Positions 33,757-45,869 of a stretch of DNA of 64,000 bases are shown piece by piece. The stretch is from Triticum aestivum (taxonomy: Eukaryota; Streptophyta; Magnoliopsida; Poales; Poaceae), in assembly GCF_018294505.1 (NCBI RefSeq), contig NC_057811.1:410070968-410134967 (forward strand). Reading direction: 5' to 3'. Each line of letters begins with the position of its first letter. Position 1 is the stretch's first letter. A program made the translations under genes and the position numbers. The notes under the pieces are model-generated. The model saw nothing but the letters and a program-made list of their open reading frames with translations, was not told the origin of the DNA and made no database searches.

Positions 33757-34909
33757 ATGATGTCTCAAATAATGTATTATGATGTTCCCTATCCCAACAT
33801 CTTGCTTGAGACTAAGAAAAATACCAAAGAACACATGACTATACAATTTGAGCATAATAAATTTTTCACTGAGGAGCTTAAAGAACATTCTATTGTGTTG
33901 GATGTTATAACAAAACAACTTGATCATGTTAGCAAAGAAGTTTCCAATCTCCAATCTCAATATGATCATACTGAAAATTTTCTTGGAAAAATACCCGATG
34001 CACAAGCTACATTAGTAAATCAAATGGTAGGTAAGCCGGAATCCTTAGAAGATAATAATGATGAGCATGTTAAGATGATTGGTGTTTCTTCTATTGATTC
34101 CCTGTTTAGTAATATTAAACTTGATGATAAGAGGACTGAAGAAGAGTCGACTTTAGCTAGAGGGCGTCCTGATAATTCGGAGGGTGAAAATCTTGTTGAA
34201 AAATTTGATAAAAGTGGGTTTGGACAGGTCAAAACTTTAACTAGTGATGTGCCGACTCTCTTGGATTACAAAGACTTTAATTATGATAGTTGCTCTTTGA
34301 TTGAATGCATTTCTTTGTTGCAATCCATGCTGAATTCACCCAATGCCTATGAACAAAATAAAGCTTTTACTAAACACATTGTAGAAGCGATGATGAAAGC
34401 TTTAGAAGAAAAGTTGGAATTAGATATTTCAATTCCTAGAAAATTATATGATGAATGGGAGCACACCATAAAATTCAAGATAAAAAATTATGAGTGCAAT
34501 GCTTTATGTGATTCGGGTGCTAGTGTTTCCACAATTCTGAAATCTCTATGTGATGTGCTAGGTTTTACCAATATGGAAGAGTGTTCTCTTAATTAGCACT
34601 TGGAGGCTTCTACTATTAAAAAGCCTTTGGGAAGAATTAAAGGTGTTGTTATTCTTGCAAATAGGAACTATGTGCCCATAGATTTTATTGTTCTTGATAT
34701 TGATTGCAATCCGTCTTGTCCCATAATACTTGTTAGACCATTTTTTACGAACTATAGGTGCCGTGATTGATATGAAAGAAGGGAATATTAAATTTCGGTT
34801 TCCATTAAGAAAGGGTGTGGAACACTTCCCTAGAATAGGAATCAAGCCACCTTATGAATCAATCATGAGGGAAACCTATGGAACAGAAACAAAAGATGAC
34901 AATAATTGA
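33757..34909 (+). pseudogene. gag/protease-like ORF of RLG-B, broken
   Basis: The ATG at 33757 follows a T-rich leader. The N-terminal part (about 33757-34200) is Lys/Glu-rich and coiled-coil-like and lacks the gag core seen in RLG-A. The C-terminal part is homologous to RLG-A: YDSCSLIECISLLQSMLNSP, IPRKLYDEWE, and the retropepsin-like CDSGASVSTI (about 34507-34540) with Asp-Ser-Gly. A TAG at 34594-34596 and a 1-nt insertion near 34746 break it; the frame ends at a TGA at 34907-34909. RT and integrase are absent. Confidence 0.8.
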
Positions 34910-37312
34910 ATCTATGCATTATGGTTAGCTAGGGGCATAAAATATTATCGCTTGTTGGGAGGCAACCCAATGAATAAAATAAAATTTTCACTTTCTGTTT
35001 CTGTTTTTGTGTCTCTGCACAATTATGCTACTGTTATGATTGTGTTTTAGTGTTTTAATTAGTGTTTGTGCCAAGTAAAGCCTTTAGGATCATGTTGGAT
35101 TATAGTTGATTTGATCCTGTTGAGAAACATAAACTTTTGCGCCCAATTCTGGAATTTTTTAAATTCATAGAAACATGTTTTTCATCTGATTTTTTACACA
35201 AGATTGATATACAAATTTTCCACGTTTTCCTATTCTTTCAGAATTTTTTAGAGTTACAGGAGTATGAGCAAAATTCGAGTCTTTATAGACTGTTTTGTTT
35301 TTGACAGATTTTGTTTTTGTAGCATTGTGTGCTTATGTTGATGAATCTATGGATTGTATCGGGGGGTATAATCCACGATAAAGTTAGAATACAGTAGGTA
35401 TAATGCAATAACAAAATATGAATGGGTTTGCAACAGTACTTATCGTAAAGATTGGTTTTCTTATACCAACGGATCTCACGAAGTTTTTGTTAAGTTTTGT
35501 GTGATTTAAGTTTTCAAGTTTTGGGTGAGATCACGATGGATGAAGGAATAAGGAGCGTCAAGAGCCTAAGGTTGGGGATGCCCATAGCACCCCAAGGCAA
35601 TATTCAAGGAGTACCAAGAAGCTAAGCTTGGGAATGCCCCGGAAGGCATCCCCTCTTTCTTCTAACAACCATAGGTAATTTTACTTGGAGCTATATTTTT
35701 ATTCGTCACATATCATGAGCTTTGGTTGGAGCGTCTTGTATTATATGAGTCTTTGCTTGCTTTGCTTTTTATTTTGTCACAATCATCCTTGCTGGACACA
35801 CCTATTTGAGAAAGCCATAATTATGCTATGATTTGTTAGAATTGCTCTATGTGCTTCACTTAAATTCTTTGAGCTATAGAATAGCTCTGTGTGCTTCACT
35901 TAAATTCTTTGAGCTATGGAATTGATCTAGTACTTCACTTATATCTATTTGAGCACAGTGGTGTTTTTAATTTTGAAGAAATACTCTCATGCTTCACTTA
36001 GATCAATTTGAGAGTTAGTAATTTTTTTGAAGAAATCCTCTCATACTTCACTTATATTAATTTGAGAGATCGAAATTTTGAAGAAATATTTACGCTCTTG
36101 TTCTTCACTTAAATTTTTTTGAGAGCTTGTTTGTAGCAATGGTAATATATGAAATTAGTCACAAAGTGATAGATATTAAAGGGGGATATAATAAAAAAAT
36201 TCATGAAGATCATTGGATATTATAAACATGATTCCTGGTAATAGTTTTGAGATATGGAGATAGTAATAAGTGAGTCATCTTGGTGAGTAATTATGCTTTA
36301 GTACGAATATTGGTGTTAAGGTTTGTGATTCCCAATGCCAGCACGAAAGTCAATAGTTATGCAATGAAGTTACATCCTACTTGTGGTGCATTATTCAGTG
36401 TTAGTTATATTTAATGCTCGTTTTTGTTTTTTGGTTGGTTGCTTCTCAAGCTAGCCTTTCCTTAGACTAAGCGGGAATAATGCTTGTGCATCCAAACTCC
36501 TTAAACCAAGTTGAGCCAATGAGTCCACCATACCTACCTATAGGCGGTATTTCCATGCCGTTCCAAGTAAATTTGTATGTGCCAAATCTAATTTTCAAAA
36601 TAAATTTCCTTTTTGTGTGCATGTACCGCTCATGAAGCGGCAGGGGGTGGCGAATATTTTCCATGCTAGATGTTTTATTCTCAAGATGAGTGTTTATTCA
36701 CTTGTCATTGCACGAGAGTGTGGCAGGTAATAGTGATGCCCAGTCCCGAAATGAATTTTTTATTTATGTTGTCAAATAATAAATTCCTTGGAAAGTGTTG
36801 GTATGGAAGGCACCCGTGGATATAACTAGCCATGGATTGTGAAAGAATGGTGGAAAAAGGAATAAACTTTATTTTATGTTTGGGAACCGCCTATGATTTA
36901 TCTAGCATGGAAAGTATTGGGAATTCTCGGTCGTTTTCGTTGAAGGGAAAAGCATGCCACACAAATTATTTTATCTCTCAATTTATGCTTTGAGTTGTGG
37001 CACCTCTACAAATCTCTGCTTCCCTCTGTGAAGGGCTTATCTATTTACTTTATGCAACTTTTATTTTTATTTGAGTCTCCACCTTCTCTTACAAAGCACC
37101 AACTAGGGAACACTATGATCATACTTGTGCATTGGATCTAGCTAATATTTGAGTGTGTTTCATGAATGGATCAATGATTGAGCATAATGGGCAAGGGATG
37201 GCTTTCTTTAGTGTTGATGTTTTGCAAGACATGGTTGCTTGTCGATATGCTTGAGTATTGATGTCCTCAGGTCACTTATATACTATTGCTTTGAATCGTC
37301 TAAAAGTCCAAA
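34910..37312 (+). other. RLG-B internal non-coding region, left of DTC-2
   Basis: It starts with the gcttgttgggaggcaaccc segment shared with RLG-A. No supported ORF is present. The colinear copy of the DTC-1 empty site is at about 35580-35650. A block of diverged tandem repeats lies at 35840-36130. It ends at the DTC-2 insertion, with AAA at 37310-37312. Confidence 0.7.
35840..36130. repeat. Diverged tandem repeats (TGCTTCACTTA...TTTGAGAG type)
   Basis: About six units of 40-60 bp share gtgcttcacttaaattctttgagctat or variants such as catgcttcacttagatcaatttgagag. A shorter version of the block occurs in RLG-A at 15240-15360, so it is an ancestral part of this family group. Confidence 0.75.
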
Positions 37313-37324
37313 CACTACAGGAAT

Positions 37325-37845
37325 CAGGAACTTTGCCGTCTGCCATGGCTAACGGCAAAGGCATGCCTGGCGGACGACAAAGGCCTTTGCCGTCAGCCAG
37401 CAGACGGCAATACGTCCGGCTGAACAAACTATGGCAAAGGACACTTTGCCGTCTGCTGGCGGACGGCAAAGATGCAAAGGTCTTTGTCGTCCGCCAGCAG
37501 ACGGCAAAGGACCTGGACGGCACACGTGGCAGCTTAGGTCCGTTAAGGGGTTAACAGCGTGCTTTGCCGTCTGCCAGCGGACGGCAAAGTGCCCAAATAT
37601 GCCAGCCCAGATGCACCCCAGGTTGCATAGTTAGCTGCCATGTGGCATGCTATGCCGTCTGCTGGCAGACGACAAAGATGCAAAGGTCTTTGCCGTCTGC
37701 CAGCAGACGGTAAAGCAACCATATAGGCCAGCCAGTGCCCCCAGGTTGCACAGGTAGCTGCCATGTGGCAGCTTTGCCGTTTGCTAGCTGATGGCAAAGC
37801 TCTTTGTTGTCTGCCAGCAGAGGGCAAAGAGCCTGTATAGCCCCT
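37325..37845. repeat. Left subterminal array of DTC-2
   Basis: Roughly 14 copies of CTTTGCCGTCTGCYRGC and its complement lie in inverted pairs. Longer near-identical blocks also occur (gatgcaaaggtctttg; caggttgcatagttagctgccatgtggca, twice). Confidence 0.9.
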
Positions 37846-38640
37846 GTTTTTTCTTAAATTCATTCAATTACACAGAATTTCACAGATATATATATACACA
37901 CATTTGAAAATACTTTCAACAAGCATAACAACACATATACATACCAAATCATATCCCTGCCATATGGATATGATCATCCAACACATATACGTACCAAATC
38001 AAAAGTCCATATGCAACATATATAGCTAGCCAACATATCCAACAACAAGCATACAATGGTTTCATCCATACATACATATATAGGTAGCAAGTTTCACATT
38101 GTTCATCCTACAAAATCAAAACAAAAAGGAAGCACAAGGAGAAGAGTAGACTCCATCAACGCAAGCTTCCTCATCTAAAGCAAATCAGCAAATTGGGAAA
38201 GAAGAAAGTTAGAAGAAGAACATGAAGACTAGAAGAATAAGACTAGCTAGAAGAAGAAGAAGAAGAAGAAGAAGAAGAAGAAGAAAAAGAAGAAGAAGAA
38301 GAATTTTTCTTCTCTTTATTTTTCTCCTCTCCTCTTCTTTATCTTCTTCTTCTAACTAAGGTATGTAAAAATGCCATTTTTTAGCTAAGCTAGGTAAAAA
38401 TGCTAAGTGTAGGTCATTTTAGAGCTAAGCTAGGTAAATAGGTCATTTTGGAGCTTAGTAAGGTTATTATGTCATTTTCGAGGAAAATAAGATAAGTCTA
38501 TGTCATTTTGGAGGTAACAAAGATTATCTTGCCATTTTGACCTAAGTATGCTAAGTATGTCATAAATGAACTGAAGAAGCTAAGTATAGGTCATTTTTTA
38601 GCTAACCTAGGTAGTTATACCATTTTTGAGCTAACTAAGC
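37846..38640. other. AT-rich non-coding region of DTC-2
   Basis: Contains an (AAG)n microsatellite (38250-38302) and, at 38360-38640, six or so diverged units of gtcattttrgagctaagctaggtaaa at 40-60 bp spacing. No ORF is supported. Confidence 0.7.
38250..38302. repeat. (AAG)n microsatellite
   Basis: An aagaag run of about 53 bp with one interruption (aagaaaaag), followed directly by a pyrimidine-rich stretch (ttttcttctctttatttttctcc). Confidence 0.95.
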
Positions 38641-38861
38641 ATATTTATTGATTTTGGAAACTTACGCTCATCACACCAAATGCGATGAAGATCAAAGATA
38701 ACAATTGATCCAACGGCATAATGATACCAAGCCTCACTATCAATGGCATATTTTCTAATCTTCTTAATCTTCAAGCGCATTGCATCCATCTTCAAGCGCA
38801 TTGCATTCATCTTCATCTTGTGATCATCGACGACATCAGCAACATATAACTCCAATGTCAT
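38631..38861 (-). CDS. Small coiled-coil ORF in DTC-2, partial
   Basis: The minus-strand frame has two near-identical heptad-like repeats (MNAMRLK and MDAMRLK), then KIRKYAIDSEAWYHYAVGSI. As I recall, similar Lys/Met-rich segments close to a hydrophobic tail occur as exons of hypothetical genes in Triticeae CACTA elements. The start codon is not certain and the 3' end looks truncated. It lies downstream of the transposase gene in the same orientation, as TNP1-type genes often do, but I see no diagnostic motif. Confidence 0.35.
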   Translation of the reverse strand: MTLELYVADVVDDHKMKMNAMRLKMDAMRLKIKKIRKYAIDSEAWYHYAVGSIVIFDLHRIWCDERKFPKSINMLS

Positions 38862-39117
38862 CTTCTCTTCTTCAATTCTTTTAATTTTTTTCTTTCAAAT
38901 ACTTATTTTCTTTTTCAACTAAATTTAACTTCTCGACAAGAGGGTAGGTTGCAATTTCCGGTTCACATACCTCTTAGATTAAAATATCTCTATGTCAACT
39001 TGATGGCCATAATTGTCATAAATGTGAAATGCAACAAATAGTTATAAAATATAATTTACCACATCTGAATCATAAAGCGGGCGAGGGCCGACGGGGACAG
39101 ATATCAAGACCATGGCA

Positions 39118-40105
39118 CTATTTATAACAAACAATCATACAAAGTAAGAAAATTATACAAGTAACTATATAAATCATACAATCATACAAGTAATTATATA
39201 AATCAAGTACAACATAAAAAATTGAATACCTAATTATAATCCGGATCGTCGGGTTCAATAAATGCTCCGGGATCAATAAATGCATCATCATCATCACTAT
39301 CAGTAATGACGTGCTCATCATCATCATTAATAAATGCATCATCATGTGGAAGGCCACCTTTACGTAATCGGTCAAGCATTGACAGGTCATCCGCAGCAGT
39401 AACCTCTTCAAGTTCAGGCTCTTCTTGTTCCGGCTCAAGGGTGAAGTCGGGTTCACTCTTGCAATCTACTTCAATGTTCTGGGGTGAAGTAGAGTAGTTC
39501 TTGAAACATTTTTGTGGTAAGACGTGTTTCTTCAAAGAATTCTCCTTCATATGTGTCTGGGTTAATGTGAGGTTCATAATCCTCTTCATTGGGGGGAGGT
39601 GGTCTAACATGTGGCGGCACTTCGTAAGCGACATCCCAACCATTGAGATTTGGATCACTTTGACAGGCCCACGGTAGATAGAAAACTTGGGTTGCGTGTT
39701 GAGCCATAATATAGACATCGGGAACATCCAAATGGGTGCTTTGTTTGATTTCCACTAGCCCTATATGTTCATGAGTCCTTCTAGTCTCCTTGGATGGAAC
39801 CAATAACATTTGAAGACTACGACGTTTGGTGGGTTTGCACCATAGAATTGAAGTTCATAAATTGCTTCAACTCTTCCATAATACTCGGTATCTCCTTCAA
39901 CGATAGCAGAGACACAACAATTTGTAGACTTTCGGTCGGCCAGAGATAGCTCTTTGCCATAGGTACGAAAGCGATACCCGTTGATGTCGTATTTGTCAAA
40001 TGAAACCATTAGCGCCTTGTTTCAATTCGGCGTCCATAAACTCTGAATTAGCCTACAAGTTCAATACGAAAGGGATTGTTGCATTAGCCACAAATTAGAC
40101 GAAGA
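39118..40105 (-). pseudogene. C-terminal exons of the TNP2-like transposase of DTC-2
   Basis: Minus-strand frames give YDINGYRFRTYGKELSLADR (about 39900-40000), then NPPNVVVFKCYWFHP (about 39800-39840) and GLVEIKQSTHLDVPDVYIMA, QVFYLPWACQSD (about 39640-39760). This is the order of the DUF4216-type region that follows TNP2 in plant CACTA transposases. The acidic tail (about 39230-39420) is rich in Asp/Glu. The frame changes between pieces (near 39790 and 39480) could be introns or frameshifts. Confidence 0.7.
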
Positions 40106-40410
40106 AATGAAAGGGTCTAATGGAAATTACCGTTTGTTTGAACCAAGAGATGAAACCGGGATAGCCGCCTCCATGCTTTGCCAGAAGCTCATACTCTTCG
40201 ACGGAATCCTTTTGGATCACCGCTCCATACGAGAATTTGGCGACGTATCGACTGTATCAAATTTATCCGGGAATAAGAGCAGTTCAAAGGAATTAGAAGT
40301 TGCGAAACAATGTACCGAGAACTTACTCAATGTACGGCCGCACTTCTGTTAGGTTGTTGAAGATATACAACGAAATGGTCTACCATTCTTCGAAATCCAA
40401 CGTTAAGGAA

Positions 40411-40651
40411 TTAGAAGCAAAAGCTAGTGCCAGATCCCCTTTGAATAGGGTGAGGTTGGATCCACCCATTTAGGGTCGCCATCATTGTACCGAGCCTTCG
40501 GATTATGCAACTGACATTTTTTGCTTCGTAGTGTGCTGTCACGAAGTTTGCCGCCTCCTCAGTAATGAATGCCTCGGCCATCGATGCTTCAACTCTACGT
40601 TTATTTTTACATTTTGCTCGAAGCGTCTTCTGCATCCTCTCAGTTGCGCAG
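40411..40651 (-). pseudogene. TNP2-like transposase piece distal to the RLG-C insertion
   Basis: Immediately after the RLG-C target duplication the frame resumes with ATERMQKTLRAKCKNKRRVEAS and MAEAFITEEAANFVTAHYEAK. This is the conserved C-terminal part of the TNP2/DUF4218 region, rich in basic residues. A 1-nt loss near 40525 shifts the frame. It joins 49385 without loss: the last codons before RLG-C are NRWCY. Confidence 0.8.
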
Positions 40652-42162
40652 TGATGAACCACAAGTATAGGGTATCTATCGTAGTCCTTTCGATAATTAA
40701 GAGTGTCGAACCCAACGAGGAGCAGAAGGAAATGACAAGCAGTTTTCAGTAAGGTATTCTCTGCAAGCACTGAAATTATCGGTAACAGATAGTTTTGTGA
40801 TAAGGTAATTCGTAACGGGTAACAAGTAACAAATGTAAACAAGGTGCAGCAAGGTGGCCCAATCCTTTTTTTAGCAAAGGACAAGCCTGGACAAACTCTT
40901 ATATAAAGGAAAGCGCTCCCAAGGACACATGGGAATTATCGTCAAGCTAGTTTTCATCATGCTCATATGATTCGCGTTCGTTACTTTGATAATTTGATAT
41001 GTGGGTGGACTGGTGCTTGGGTACTGCCCTTCCTTGGACAAGCATCCCACTTATGATTAACCACTCTTGCAAGCATCCGCAACTACGAAAGAATAATTCA
41101 GGTAAACCTAAACATAGCATGAAACATATGGATCCAAATCAGCCCCTTACGAAGCAACACATAAACTAGGGTTTAAGCTTCTGTCACTCTAGCAACCCAT
41201 CATCTACTTATTACTTCCCAATGCCTTCCCCTAGGCCCAAACAATGGTAAAGTGTCATGTAGTCGACATTAACATAACACCACTAGAGGAAAGACAACAT
41301 ACATCTCATCAAAATATCGAACGAATACCAAATTCACATGACTACTTATAAGAAGACTTCTCCCATGTCCTCAGGAACAAACATAACCACCCACAAATCA
41401 TATTCATGTTCATAATCAGAGGGGTATTAATGTGCATAAAGGATATGAACATATAATCTTCCACCGAATAAACCAACTAGCATCAACTACAAGGAGTAAT
41501 CAGCACTACTAGCAACCCACAGGTACCAATATGAGGTTTTGAGACAAAGATCGGATACAAGAGATGAACTAGGGTTTGAGAGGATATGGTGCTGGTGAAG
41601 ATGTTGATGGAGATTGACCCCCTCCCGATGAGAGGATCGATGGTGATGATGATGGTGACGATTTCCCCCTCCCAGAAGGATGTTTCCCCGGTAGAACAGC
41701 TCCACCAGAGCCCTAGATTGGTTCCTCCTCGAGACGGCGGCGCTTCGTCCCAAAAGATTCCTTCTGATTTTTTCCAGGGCAAATGACACCTTATACCAGA
41801 AGATGGGCATCGGGGGGCTTCCGGCTGGCCCACGAGGCAGGGGGCGCGCCCAGGGGGTAGGGCGCGCCCTCCACCCTCGTGGATAGTGGGTGGCCCCCCT
41901 CTGGTGCTTTCTTCGCCCAATATTTTTAATATATTCCAAAACTGGCTTTCGTGGAGTTTCGGGAATTTTGGAGTTGTGCACAATAGGTCTCTAATATTTG
42001 CTCCTTTTCCAGCCTAGAATTCTAGCTGCCGGCATTTTCCCTCTTCATGTAAACCTTGTAAAATAAGAGAGAAAAGGCATAAGTATTGTGACATAATGTG
42101 TAATAACATTCCATAATGCAATAAATATCGATATAAAAGCATGATGCAAAATGGACGTATCA
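40652..42162 (-). repeat. 3' LTR of RLG-C
   Basis: Plus strand TGATGAACCACAAG...ATGGACGTATCA, 1511 bp, aligning along its length with 47872-49384. A TGATG-rich tract (gatggtgatgatgatggtgacg near 41640) is present in both copies. Confidence 0.92.
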
Positions 42163-43742
42163 ACTCCCCCAAGCTTAGACCTCGCATGTCCTCAAGCGGA
42201 AGCCGATATCGAAAAATATGTCCACATGTTTAGAGATAGAGGTGTCGATAAATAAAATACGGACATGAGGGCATCATGATCATTCTTAGAATAACAATAT
42301 ATATATATATATATTGTCATATGATTTCTTATGCTGAAGTAACAATCTATTCACAATGTAAAGTATGAATCAGAAACTTCATTGAAAAACTAGCAAACTA
42401 TAATCTCAGTCATTGAAGCAATTGCAATTTATCATAACATCGGAAAGAGTCAATAGAAGAGCTTTTCAGCAAGTCCACATACTCAACTATCATTTAGTCT
42501 TTCACAATTGCTAACACTCACGCAATACTTGTGGGTATGAAGTTTTAATCGGACACAGAGAATGATAGGGGCTTATAGTTTTGCCTCCCAACCTTTTACC
42601 TCAAGGGTAACGTCAACAATAACGCTTTATGAAAACCCACATCCAATTGGATATATATATATATATATATATCAAGATCCTTCCAACACATAGTGGTTGC
42701 CAAAGGATAAAGTGTAAAAAGGAAAGGTGAAGATCACCATGACTCTTGTATGAGGTATACGACAAAAGTAAAAGATAGGCCCTTCGCAGAGGGAAGCAGA
42801 GGTTGTCATGTGCTTTTATGATTGGATGCACAAAATCTTAATGCAAAAGAACGTCACTTTATATTGCCACTTGTGATAGGGACCTTTATTATGCAGTCCG
42901 TCGCTTTTATTTCTTCTATATCACAAGCTCGTATAAAGCTTATTTTCTCCACACTAATAGATCATACATATTTAGAGAGCAATTTTTATTTCTTGCAACA
43001 ATGACAACTTAATTGAAGGATCTTACTCAATCCATAGGTAGATATGGTGGACTCTCATGGCAAAACTGGGTTTAAGGATATTTGGAAGCACAAGTAGTAT
43101 CTCTACTTGGTGCAAAGAATTTGGCTAGCATGAGGGGGAAAGGCAAGCTCAACATGTTGGATGATCCATGACAATATAATTTATTTCGGATATAAGAAAA
43201 CAAAACCCATTACGTTGTCTTCCTTGTCCAACATCAACTTTTTAGCATGTCAAATTTTAATGAGTGCTCACAATCATAAAAGGTGTCCAAGATAGTATAT
43301 TTATATGTGAAAACCTCTCTTTCTTTATTACTTCCTATTAATTGCAACGATGACCAAAACTATGTTTGTCAACTCTCAACAACTCTTATTCATCATACTC
43401 TGTATATGTGAAGTCATTACTCTCCATAAGATCAATATGATTTCTTTCTTTCTTTTTATTCTTTCTTTTTTCTTTTATTCCCTCAAGATCATAGCAAGAT
43501 AACAAAGCCCTCGACTCAAGACTAATCTTTATTATATATAGCTCACGGACTCGATTACATAGATAAGGATCAACACAAAAACTCAAAGCTAGATCATACT
43601 AAAATTTATTCTACTAGATCAAGATATAACCAAAAGGATCGAACTAAGAAAAAGGTAAAGATAGAAGTGTGATGGTGATACGATACCGGGGCACCTCCCC
43701 CAAGCTTGGCAGTTGCCAAGGGGAGTGCCCATACCCATGTAT
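42163..43742 (-). other. 3' internal non-coding region of RLG-C
   Basis: Begins with the polypurine tract next to the LTR. It is AT-rich with two (AT)n tracts (42297-42314 and 42651-42672) and a T/C-rich run (43438-43480). No supported ORF is seen up to the stop of the 138-aa ORF. Confidence 0.7.
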
Positions 43743-44159
43743 TTATGTCCCTTTCTTCGGAGGTGGTGATGATGGAGTTGTTGATGACGTAGGATTCTTC
43801 CTTAATTTGCGCTTGAGGATAGAATTTTTCTCCCTTAGGTCATCGATCTCCTGCTCAAGGCTTAATATCTTTTTGCATAGTTCCTGTTTGTTCTCCTGCA
43901 AGTGGCGAAAAGGGATAAACTCGATTTTAGGTTTGTTTGCTCTATCTGGGAGGCTTGAATTTTTGAACTCCACATGCATGTCGCCAGGTTGAGGTACTGA
44001 GACTTCATCTTCATCTGAGCTGATCTCCTCCTTTCCCCTAGGATCATAGTCTTGTTCTTCCTCCGTGGTCCAACCACAATGCTCCAAGTCCCCGTAGAAC
44101 TTAGGGTCTCCAAAGTAATCAGCCACATAGCTTTCTCCCTCCGAATCCTGGGATGACAT
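43743..44159 (-). CDS. Intact 138-aa acidic coiled-coil ORF of RLG-C
   Basis: A Met at 44159 opens an uninterrupted frame. The N-terminal half is acidic and Tyr/Gly/Asp-rich (YVADYFGDPKFYGDLEHC, then EEISSDEDEVSV). The C-terminal half is a Leu/Glu/Lys heptad region (KQELCKKILSLEQEIDDL, REKNSILKRKLRKN) typical of a coiled coil, and the tail is Ser/Thr/Pro-rich. It lies between the pol remnant and the polypurine tract, same strand. It is not gag, pol or envelope. Function unknown. It is the only clean frame in this element. Confidence 0.6.
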   Translation of the reverse strand: MSSQDSEGESYVADYFGDPKFYGDLEHCGWTTEEEQDYDPRGKEEISSDEDEVSVPQPGDMHVEFKNSSLPDRANKPKIEFIPFRHLQENKQELCKKILSLEQEIDDLREKNSILKRKLRKNPTSSTTPSSPPPKKGT

Positions 44160-44314
44160 ATTGCTCTAATCTGCGGCAGAAACAACTCAAAACAAAAACA
44201 GAGGATTTTGTCGTTGTGCGGTGGTCAAAACCTTCGGGAGATTATATAATGAATTTTTACCGACCAAAAGAAGTATCGTGCAAGAAAACAGAGTCCGGAA
44301 GGCACACGAGGTAA

Positions 44315-45869
44315 TTAGCTAGGTGGTATAAATTTAGCAACAATGTAATTAGCATAATCATCATACCATGGAGCCGTACGAGAAGAATTTATGACAGCTA
44401 ATTGTTCATCAGGAAAACTATCATCAATAGGGAGTGTGTCATCAAGAACATTTTCTAACCTAGACAAGTTGTCTGCAACGGGGTTCTCAGCTCCCTTCCT
44501 ATCAACAATATGCAAATCAAATTCTTGTAGGAAGAGAACCCATCTAATAAGTCTAGGTTTAGCATCTTTATTTTCCATAAGATATTTAATAGCAGCATGA
44601 TCAGTGTGAACAGTTACTTTAGAATCAACAATATAAGGTCTCAACTTATCACAAGCAAATACAACTGCTAAAAATTCCTTTTCTGTAGTAGCATAATTTC
44701 TCTGGGCACTGCCTAAAGTTTTACTAGCACATTGGATAACATTTAATTTCTTATCAACTCTTTGTCCTAGAACAACACCTACAGCATAATCACTAGCGTC
44801 ACACATAATTCAGAGGGTAAATTCCAATCAGGTGGCTGAACAATAGGTGCAGAAATCAAGGCTTTCTTAAGTATTTCAAATGCTTCTACACAATCATCAT
44901 CAAAGACAAAAGGAACGTCTTTTTGTAAGATATTAGTCAGAGGCCTAGAAATTTTTGAGAAGTCTTTAATGAACCTCCTAAAAAACCGACATGACCAAGG
45001 AAACTTCTTATACCTTTAATGTCCTTAGGACACGACATCTTTTCAGTAGCATCAACTTTAGCTTTATCAACTTCAATACCTCTTTCAGAAATTTTATGCC
45101 CCAAGACAATACCTTCATTAACCATAAAGTGGCACTTCTCCCAATTCAAGACAAGATTAGTTTCTTCACATCTCTGCAAAACTCGATCAAGGTTGCTTAA
45201 GCAATCATCAAAAGAAGTTCCATACATGGAGAAATCATCCATGAAAACCTCAACAATCTTTTCACATAAGTCAGAGAATATAGCAGTCATACATCTTTGA
45301 AAGGTAGCAGGGTCATTACATAAACCAAAAGGCATGCGTCTATAAGCAAAGGTACCGAAAGGGCAAGTAAAAGTGGTCTTTTCCTGATCCTCTTTTGACA
45401 CAGGTATTTGAGAGAAACCAGAATAACCGTCTCGAAAGCAAAAATGTGTATGCTTGGATAATCTTTCTAGCATTTGATCAATAAAAGGTAAAGGGTAATG
45501 ATCTTTTCTAGAAGCTTTATTTAATTTGCGGAAGTCAATTACCATTCTATAACCTGTAACAATTCTTTGTGGGTTCAATTCATCTTTATCATTAGGAACA
45601 ACAGTAATACCTCCCTTCTTAGGGACACAATGGACAGGACTTACCCACTGACTATTAGGAACAGGATAAATTATACCTGCCTCCAGAAGCTTTAGTATTT
45701 CATTTCTTACCACTTCTTTCATCTTCGAATTCAACCGTCGTAGGTGATCAACAACTGGTTTAGCGACTTTCTCCAATTTTATTTTGTGCTGACATAGAGT
45801 GGGACTAATGCCCTTAAGATCATCAAGAGTATATCCAATAGCAGCACGGTGCTTCTTTACAGTTTTCAA
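44315..45869 (-). pseudogene. RT and RNase H of RLG-C; integrase absent
   Basis: RT motifs: EAGIIYPVPNSQWVSPVHCV, YRMVIDFRKLNKAS, FRDGYSGFSQI and the catalytic FMDD at residues 209-212 (about 45234-45245). A 1-nt shift near 44981 and another near 44807 break the frame. RNase H starts with [10 protein letters not shown], followed by [20 protein letters not shown] and [11 protein letters not shown], so its catalytic residues are visible. The frame stops at 44315 shortly after the RNase H linker. No zinc-finger or D,D-35-E integrase motif occurs before the 138-aa ORF. Confidence 0.85.

Noticed and set aside
36467..36664. Small minus-strand ORF in the RLG-B interior
   Set aside because: Short, no homologue recognised, and located in the untranslated tail of a non-autonomous element.
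38250..38302. AAG repeat as a coding Lys/Glu tract
   Set aside because: No open frame with a start or domain around it; a plain microsatellite in a transposon interior.
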